Origin: Antedon mediterranea
Taxonomy: Eukaryota; Echinodermata; Crinoidea; Comatulida; Antedonidae
Assembly (NCBI RefSeq): GCF_964355755.1
Contig: NC_092679.1
Span: 19,892,932 to 19,956,931, forward strand
Length of the DNA stretch: 64,000 bases
Reading direction: 5' to 3'
Shown: positions 58,230-64,000 of the stretch, piece after piece
How positions within the stretch are numbered: position 1 is the stretch's first letter
How the letters are laid out: every line of letters starts with the position of its first letter
Notes under the pieces: model-generated
Told to the model about the DNA's origin: nothing
Seen by the model: the letters and a program-made list of their open reading frames with translations, nothing else
Database searches by the model: none
Program-made: the position numbers and the translations under genes

Positions 58230-61018
58230 TTAAGATGACACCAACACATAAATCATACTGAAAAAAAATAGATAAAAAATAAATAATTTGATGTATTGAA
58301 AACAAAAGGCAATATAATCTACAGTACCTACTATTAAACAAAATATGAATCTAGCCCTTTTTACTCGGGGTACCCGAGTCTAGGACTCTCTCATCTTCTC
58401 CTCCATCAGACACTATTGAGTAAAAAGTGCGATTTATAAAGTACTATTCCTCCCTTATTCGTTGTAGTATTGAGCAGGGATTTGGCATGAATATACCACA
58501 GGGACATGTCCTAAAAGCTATAGAGCCGGATTTTTAAATTTCAAACTGGATGCAGCCATATGACGTCTCGAAGATGGTACCATACACAGTAGCCGTATAA
58601 ACTATTTGGTAGCGAGGTTATTGATGTGTATGTGACATCACATCCCGTCTTATGACGTCATTACAGCTTCTTTTGCTGTATCCCGAGTATCACACATTCG
58701 TGCCTGTTATGTTTATGTATATATTTTGTTCATTGTATAAGTTTTATTGAGTACCGTGATTGTAATTTTTGAAGTGGAGCAAGCGCAACCTATTTTAAAT
58801 CTACCTTTTTTATGGTTGTTTTTTTTCTTTTGTGTGGTTGGTGAAATACATGAATACTAGTACTGTATATTATATGAAAACATTAACAAAAACAGCAAGG
58901 AGTATAAATAAAACAAATACCTGTACAAATAGTAAAAGAAAGATAGAAGATAAAAGGCTAATTTAATCCATCCTTCTTTCATGCACCTGGACAGGCTATC
59001 TGCATTCATTATTGTGGTAGGATCATACAGGCCAGGCCCTGACATCACAGGACGATTTGCATATCTAAAAACAATAAAAATATTGCATTTTTATACTGTT
59101 GAAATGAAAAGCAACATAAATATCACACCCACAATCCCATTTTTAAAACCAAGTGTTATGTGCCCAAATATGGTAGTGATATACCCAAATATGGTAGTGA
59201 TATGACATCATCATGTCATCAATACATGGGCACATCACATCAAGTTTGATAGTGTAGACAGAGCTTTATTAATTACCTGTAGATGTGATACGCAACCAAG
59301 GGAATATTTAATAGTACAGTAAGAACTTGAAATGCACAAAAGAATAAGATGGTGTACAGTAGGTGAATGAAGTACTCTGGTAAAACCAACTGAAAGAGAA
59401 AAAATAACAATCAATAAGCCACAGTGAAAATAAACAAGAACCATCTACAAAGGTGGTCTAATGGTAAGACATCCATCTGAATATCAAGCATGTGAGAGGT
59501 ACAATTCTTAAATGAGTCAGGGTTTTTTTCTAGAGCGACCCAACCAATAAGGTACGTTGTGTGTTACCAAGGTAAGGGTTGGTCGGAAAATGGAAATTTC
59601 AGGTATACAGCGTCTTTTTTGGTTAATAATTGTAATAATTAAATAGGTATTAAAATTAACTTTAGGGTGGGTCGGGTGGAAGAATTTACTTTCAATGTGC
59701 GTGTCCTTCTCGCACACCTTAGCCAGCAAAGTGATACGTTTTTGATCTTGCATATTTAAAAAACAATTTCTGTTATAATATATAATGAAAAAAATACAGC
59801 TGCGTAGTACATACAGGATTCAAACTGTTACACTGATCAATTGGATTTTTGTAATCAGTCTTGAGTTCATCAAATGCAATTATCTATAAAAAAAAAAGAT
59901 AAGAAATTCATTTAACAATACATTATTTAATATTAAGGAGTAGCCTAGGCCTAGGCTATACACATCATAAAATAGCATAGCCTTGAACTGTATAAAACTA
60001 AAGGCCTGTTTACACCTAAAATATATAAATGGAATGTGCCAGTGCAATTCGATTCAATTTTATTCGAGCACATAAATAACAATACAATAATGGACGGTTG
60101 TAATATAAACTTAAAAGTAAAAAACAAAGCTCAGGATGACCCAATAAAACCTTACGGTTTATTTACGTGGGGGTCCTATAACAAAAAATTACCGGTACAC
60201 TCCATAACATTTAAAATACATTAAGACATGATGTACTAAAATAAACTACCTTAAATAAATACATGAATACTTTTAAAATTTAGTTAAATACACTATTACT
60301 ATAAAACTAGAAATAGGCCTATAATAAAATCAATTTAAAATTAACAGAAATATTAGATAAAATAAGATATTTTAAAAACTACTTTAGCTTTAAAATACTT
60401 TACAATTGAGTTAAATACTTTAAAATATGTAAAATATGTACGGTAAAATATTAAAATACTGATACTAATTTAATTTACCCCACCCAGTATGCAAACTGGA
60501 TTTGGTCGCTAAGTGTAATTTAACTTGATGTTTAAATCTATGTGTAGACTAGTTGAAGACTTAATAGTATTTATTAAAATAATAAAGCAACGGCAACGCC
60601 CACCACTCCACTGAGCGTATGTAACTAGCCTTTTATAGCTAGGCTAGTACTACTACTACTAGTTACTACACACACAAAAGCAAGACAAGAGCCTGACTGA
60701 GATGGTTAACCTGTTGTTGTGAGTGAGGCTTGGCTAGCGTAACCTACCTAGGCCTAGAGGCTAGTTTAGTTAGACCCAGCCTAGGCCTACCCTACCCTAC
60801 CTACTAGAGGCCTCTAACTAGCTAGGTAGGTAGGCCTAGCTAGCTAGGCCTAGTTACATGCCTGTCGATTTCTATACCTGAAATATACATGTATTTTAAT
60901 AAATAGCACAACAATGAGTAATATATAAAATACTTACATGAAATATTGCAAAAAATATAAGAACAGCTGATAAAATCATTGCAAAAAGGTAGCAAAACGC
61001 AGCAAATGTGAAAGCCAT
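58230..61018 (-). CDS. CNIH1: Cornichon family, CNIH1-like ER export receptor
   Basis: Small ER/early Golgi membrane protein that recruits cargo (TGF-alpha-type ligands, AMPA receptors in the CNIH2/3 branch) into COPII vesicles. Minus-strand exons in transcript order: 60938-61018, 59815-59883, 59277-59389, 58921-59064, 58230-58257, giving 144 residues, equal to human CNIH1. Sequence runs [19 protein letters not shown] (first hydrophobic segment), [19 protein letters not shown] (cornichon signature), [44 protein letters not shown] and the tail MIYVLVSS. It lacks the extra loop typical of CNIH2/3, hence the CNIH1-like call. The last exon is only 28 nt and was found by phase and homology. Intron 3 is 212 nt and mostly an M1 MITE; intron 4 holds a TACTCGGG element. 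Confidence 0.94.
58362..58689. mobile_element. Inverted-repeat element (TACTCGGG ends), CNIH1 intron 4
   Basis: Ends TACTCGGG and CCCGAGTA. Holds a left inner palindrome CTCGGGGTACCCGAG and the interior shared with 40123-40474. Confidence 0.7.
59151..59268. mobile_element. MITE M1 copy 8 nt inside CNIH1 intron 3
   Basis: The right terminal repeat GATAGTGTAGACAGAGCTTT ends at 59268; the donor of exon 59277-59389 starts at 59276. The other end is truncated. Confidence 0.8.
59440..59515 (+). mobile_element. Degenerate tRNA-like sequence, CNIH1 intron 2
   Basis: GGTGGTCTAATGGTAAGACATC resembles the A-box half of the tRNA-like gene at 31534, and AATATCAAGCATG its anticodon arm. The T arm is decayed. 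Likely a SINE or tRNA relic. Confidence 0.4.
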
Positions 61019-61208
61019 GATTAATTTTTTTCGCCAAGTTACAAAACGATGTACCGCCCTCAACAAATCAAAATAGTATTAGGCTCTCTTGTCCAGCCTC
61101 GCGACGCGAAAACAACAACTTCCACGACGACAGCAATCTTTTTGTAGAAAAATCCTTTACATTTTTTTAAATTTTAGTGTATAAAATGAATAAAAGTCGA
61201 CTTTGAAA
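61019..61208. promoter_or_regulatory. Bidirectional promoter interval CNIH1/CNIH4
   Basis: 190 bp between divergent start codons. No TATA box. Contains a short CpG-bearing stretch (CCTCGCGACGCGAAAACAAC) in an otherwise AT-rich area. Confidence 0.6.
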
Positions 61209-63635
61209 ATGGTTTCAGGCGAAATATTTACCTACGTTCTCACTCTAATTGACAGCACGGTTTTACTTTTTCTTGCTGTTTATTTTGTATCCTTTTTAAC
61301 TGTCAATTCGTTAGGCCTCGATTCTCATGGGAAAAGAGGTAATTGTTGGCCACGACTTTTTGCAGGGAATTGTGAGCTCAGCCTTCTCCACAACCAGGCC
61401 TAGAGAGGGGCCTAGCCATAAAAGTTTTATTAAAATTTATTTAATAATTTGAACAGTTTTATTTAGTTTATAATACACTAACCTAGGCCTAGTTAGTAAA
61501 ACTACAGTAGTTGGATGTAACATGCTTGGCCCTAGTTAGTTGACCAAAGAGTTAATAATAATAATAATTAATAATATGGCCAATGGCAATGGCCTAGGCC
61601 TTAGCCCTAATAAATAATGTTAATACAGTATTAAGTATTATTTTAGATTAAAAATGCATTGATTATTTTCCAATTAGACAAGTAGATTATCACATTATCT
61701 GATTTAGAATCAGATTATTTAAATGCACAATCATGCTGTTCTAAATTAAATACAGTAAGTATTTTAATTAAATGTTGTAATTAGATATTATAATTAAGAA
61801 TGTATATAAATATTATTGAATGTGTTTGGCACCACATGGCAAGTATATATTAATATCCATATCATGCTGTTTTTGTGCATAAATTAATATTTAATCATCA
61901 AATCTTAAAATTCTTGTATGATTTGCATTTTTATTGCCAAATTTGAACGCAAATAGCACAAAAAATCTTAATTGCAAAAAAAAGATGTTTGTAATTTTAT
62001 AAAACTTTAACCTATATTGATATTTGTGTAATCCATTTTTCTTTTAAGTGGGTAATACCCGAGATGCTGGCCAGTCTCGCTGCAACTCTACTGCTTCTAT
62101 TTAATTTTCATTGGTTTTTGTTCCTGTATAATATACCACTATCCGGATTCTTAGCTTACAGGTAATAAGCTCTGTCTACACAAAAAGTTATGATATTCCC
62201 AAATATGGTAGTGGATACCCAAATATGGTAGTGATATGACATCATCGTGTCCATGGTCACATCAAGCATTACTACTAGTTTACATTTGATATGTAACGAT
62301 TCTGTGTAACACCCTTATAAGGAGGACATATTGGGACCCAATTTGTTTTTCTGGAAGGTGTCCCCTGAAGAATTACACCCCCCCTCTGAATAGGTGTATT
62401 CCAAAGGAGGTTCTATCTACTGTTAAACCCGTTCTGTTTGTATTTGTAGGTATTTAAATATTCCAGCTGGTAATTTTGGTATGTTTGATCCCACTGAAAT
62501 TCACAATCGAGGCTACTTAAAGGGTTACATGAAAGAAACAATGGCAAAGATGGGCTTTCACCTAATTAGCTTTTTTATTTATTTATATTGGTAAGTATTT
62601 TATTTCTTTAGGCAATGTGGCCGAGGATTACCAATAGTAAATTAATCACATTCCTATCAGATAGGTGGTTTAGGGCTGGGTTCAAACTAGGACACATTTG
62701 CCTTACCATTGGTGATAAACTATCTATCTGATTTTCACTGCTGTATCTCCGCAATTGGCGAGTTACTCGCTATTGGATGCATATGAAAAAAAAAGCGCCC
62801 TCGAGAAAATTTACTTTTGTGAGATTTTTCCGAGTACGGAACAGCATGGAACATTGTACTGTTCACTTATTTACCTCCGCCAAGGAGGTATATGTAATCG
62901 GTAGCGTGTGTGTGTTTGTTTGTTAGCAGGATTACTCAAAAAGTAATTACAAGATCTTTACCAAAATGAATAGACAGATAGATATGTGGTCAAGGACCAT
63001 TCCATTAACTTTTGGGACCATTTGGGACCACAGTCCCAATTCTGGACCACTTTTTAGTATACTTTTTTAGACCTGCTAGTGTTAAAAGATAGGACAGAAT
63101 TTTTCAAAAGCCGGCGAGCAGTCTTTTCTCGAGAACTACCTGTCCAAAAAACTTCATTTTTGAACAAGAGGCAAGAGTTATAATTTGTGATTTGTAATTT
63201 AAAAACATAATTTGCTTTAATGTGCACGTTTTTTTATGCGAGTAGTTTAAAAAACCTATTTCTTTTCAAATTCACTCGTTTGATTTTCGCGTTGCTGTTC
63301 TATTGTTAGTCAACTGAAGCTATTGTTAATTACCATTACCCCAAACTCGCATACACATGCTTGTAGTGACATTAGTCTAAATCACAAACAGCATTAAAAC
63401 ACACACAAATATATATATATTTCTTTTTTACCGGAGAAATCTTATGTAGGAGAATTTTACAGTAGGCGGAGGTATGCCCTCTCGGAGTGGCTTTCTAGTT
63501 GGTGAATGTGGTTAGACGAATTTGAGATATGCATGCCTGTGCTCCAATACATGGAAAATACCAAACAGTAGCATTATTAATAGATTTCTTAATTTATTTT
63601 TTTTCAGTTTGATTTCAACATTAATCAATGGATGA
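61209..63635 (+). CDS. CNIH4: Cornichon family, CNIH4-like ER export receptor
   Basis: COPII-linked cargo receptor (in mammals for newly made GPCRs). Exons: 61209-61286, 61686-61754, 62049-62161, 62450-62590, 63608-63635, giving 142 residues against 139 in human CNIH4. Sequence: [100 protein letters not shown] and a final INGW-free LINGstop. The [10 protein letters not shown] motif and CC in the cytosolic loop mark the CNIH4 branch rather than CNIH1-3. Exon sizes 69, 113 and 28 nt and their phases equal those of the neighbouring CNIH1 gene. Exon 1 uses donor GTATCC. AATAAA lies at 63732. Confidence 0.93.
62164..62266. mobile_element. MITE M1 copy fused to the CNIH4 exon 3 donor
   Basis: The donor reads GTAATAAGCTCTGTCTACAC: the family's terminal repeat begins at intron position +3 to +5. 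The interior has two CCCAAATATGGTAGTG words. The right end is lost. Confidence 0.8.
62310..62420. repeat. Dispersed 'cccctgaa/ttatagggg'-type repeat fragment, CNIH4 intron 3
   Basis: Words TTATAAGGAGGACATATTGG and GTGTCCCCTGAAG recur in variant form at 12110-12240, 25625-25750, 30240-30400, 32835, 56480 and 57830. No ORF; unassigned family. Confidence 0.5.
62873..63503. mobile_element. Dispersed repeat with inverted CCTCCGCCAAGGAGG start, CNIH4 intron 4
   Basis: Begins ACCTCCGCCAAGGAGGTATA and ends TAGGCGGAGGTATGCCCTCT plus GGCTTTCTAGTT. These are words I recall as the ends of a repeat widespread in animal genomes. The interior has GGTCAAGGACCATTCCATTA, shared with 29880-30010. Confidence 0.55.
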
Positions 63636-63731
63636 TATCTGAACGGGAGACACTTTTGGCCCAAAATGTCAAATTCCTGGAAATTCCTACAAATATTGCT
63701 ATCTTTCTACTGTATTATCACCTTATTTGGC

Positions 63732-63737
63732 AATAAA
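63732..63737 (+). terminator. CNIH4: AATAAA polyadenylation signal of CNIH4
   Basis: In TGGCAATAAATTACC, 96 nt after the stop codon. Confidence 0.5.
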
Positions 63738-64000
63738 TTACCATGATTGAATAGAAAATTGCAAAACAATGTATATATCTTGTTATCTTACGATTAATTT
63801 GTTTGGTAAGCATTAAACATGTGCAGTATTTTACTGTTCATTTGGAGATAAATTACTGTATCAACTTTTGTTTTATTTCTGGGAAAATTTTTCTGGTTTC
63901 TGGTTTTCTAACAAGGCATCTCTTCATTAACATTTACGAAGAGGAAAAATAACATGATTTTTTTTAAAATTATGAATATTCCATCTGTATGTTCTATTGC

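Noticed and set aside
59065-62449. Idea that M1 MITEs are introners that created CNIH introns
   Set aside because: The intron positions are shared by both cornichon paralogues and the MITE covers only part of each intron, so the introns are older than the insertions.

Overview
This is a eukaryotic (metazoan) nuclear window: every gene is split by GT-AG introns, the DNA is AT-rich, and it is full of short inverted-repeat transposons and tRNA-derived SINEs. The AT-rich background studded with GGCCTA/TAGGCC words, together with a CNIH-GMF neighbourhood that vertebrates also have, suggests an invertebrate deuterostome, most likely an echinoderm. That is inference; no marker in the window names a species.

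Layout, left to right. (1) 293-11416, minus: 5' part of a tau-tubulin kinase (TTBK) gene that runs off the left edge, with a probable untranslated first exon near 15.8-15.9 kb. (2) 17838-19885, minus: COMMD1 in four exons. (3) 20101-22580, plus: COQ6 in eight exons, head-to-head with COMMD1 across a 215-bp gap. (4) 23390-35426, minus: TARBP1, the tRNA ribose 2'-O-methyltransferase, in 24 exons and tail-to-tail with COQ6. One of its introns holds a tRNA-like gene with an odd anticodon. (5) 36.7-54.2 kb, plus: a tandem array of six glia maturation factor (GMF, ADF-H fold) units. These are type A1, type B1, A2, B2, an A/B chimera, and a canonical type C gene. A1+B1 and A2+B2 are a recent duplication of about 7 kb. 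B1 has lost its start exon and B2 its 3' end, and the only intact type-B 3' half is fused to a type-A 5' half through a perfect 112-bp-arm palindrome. (6) 58230-61018, minus, and 61209-63635, plus: CNIH1-like and CNIH4-like cornichon genes, head-to-head with 190 bp between start codons and nearly identical exon structure.

The genes are housekeeping genes rather than one pathway: coenzyme Q synthesis (COQ6), tRNA modification (TARBP1), ER-to-Golgi cargo export (CNIH1, CNIH4), Arp2/3-actin debranching (GMF), COMMD trafficking and signalling (COMMD1), and a CK1-family kinase (TTBK). The most distinctive biology is the recently rearranged GMF array, plus a TTAA-flanked MITE family (about 20 copies or fragments) that repeatedly sits within about 25 nt of splice sites, including the same relative donor in both cornichon paralogues.

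All exon boundaries were read by eye from the sequence. Phases were checked arithmetically: every listed junction keeps frame except TARBP1 exon 18/19, which is flagged.
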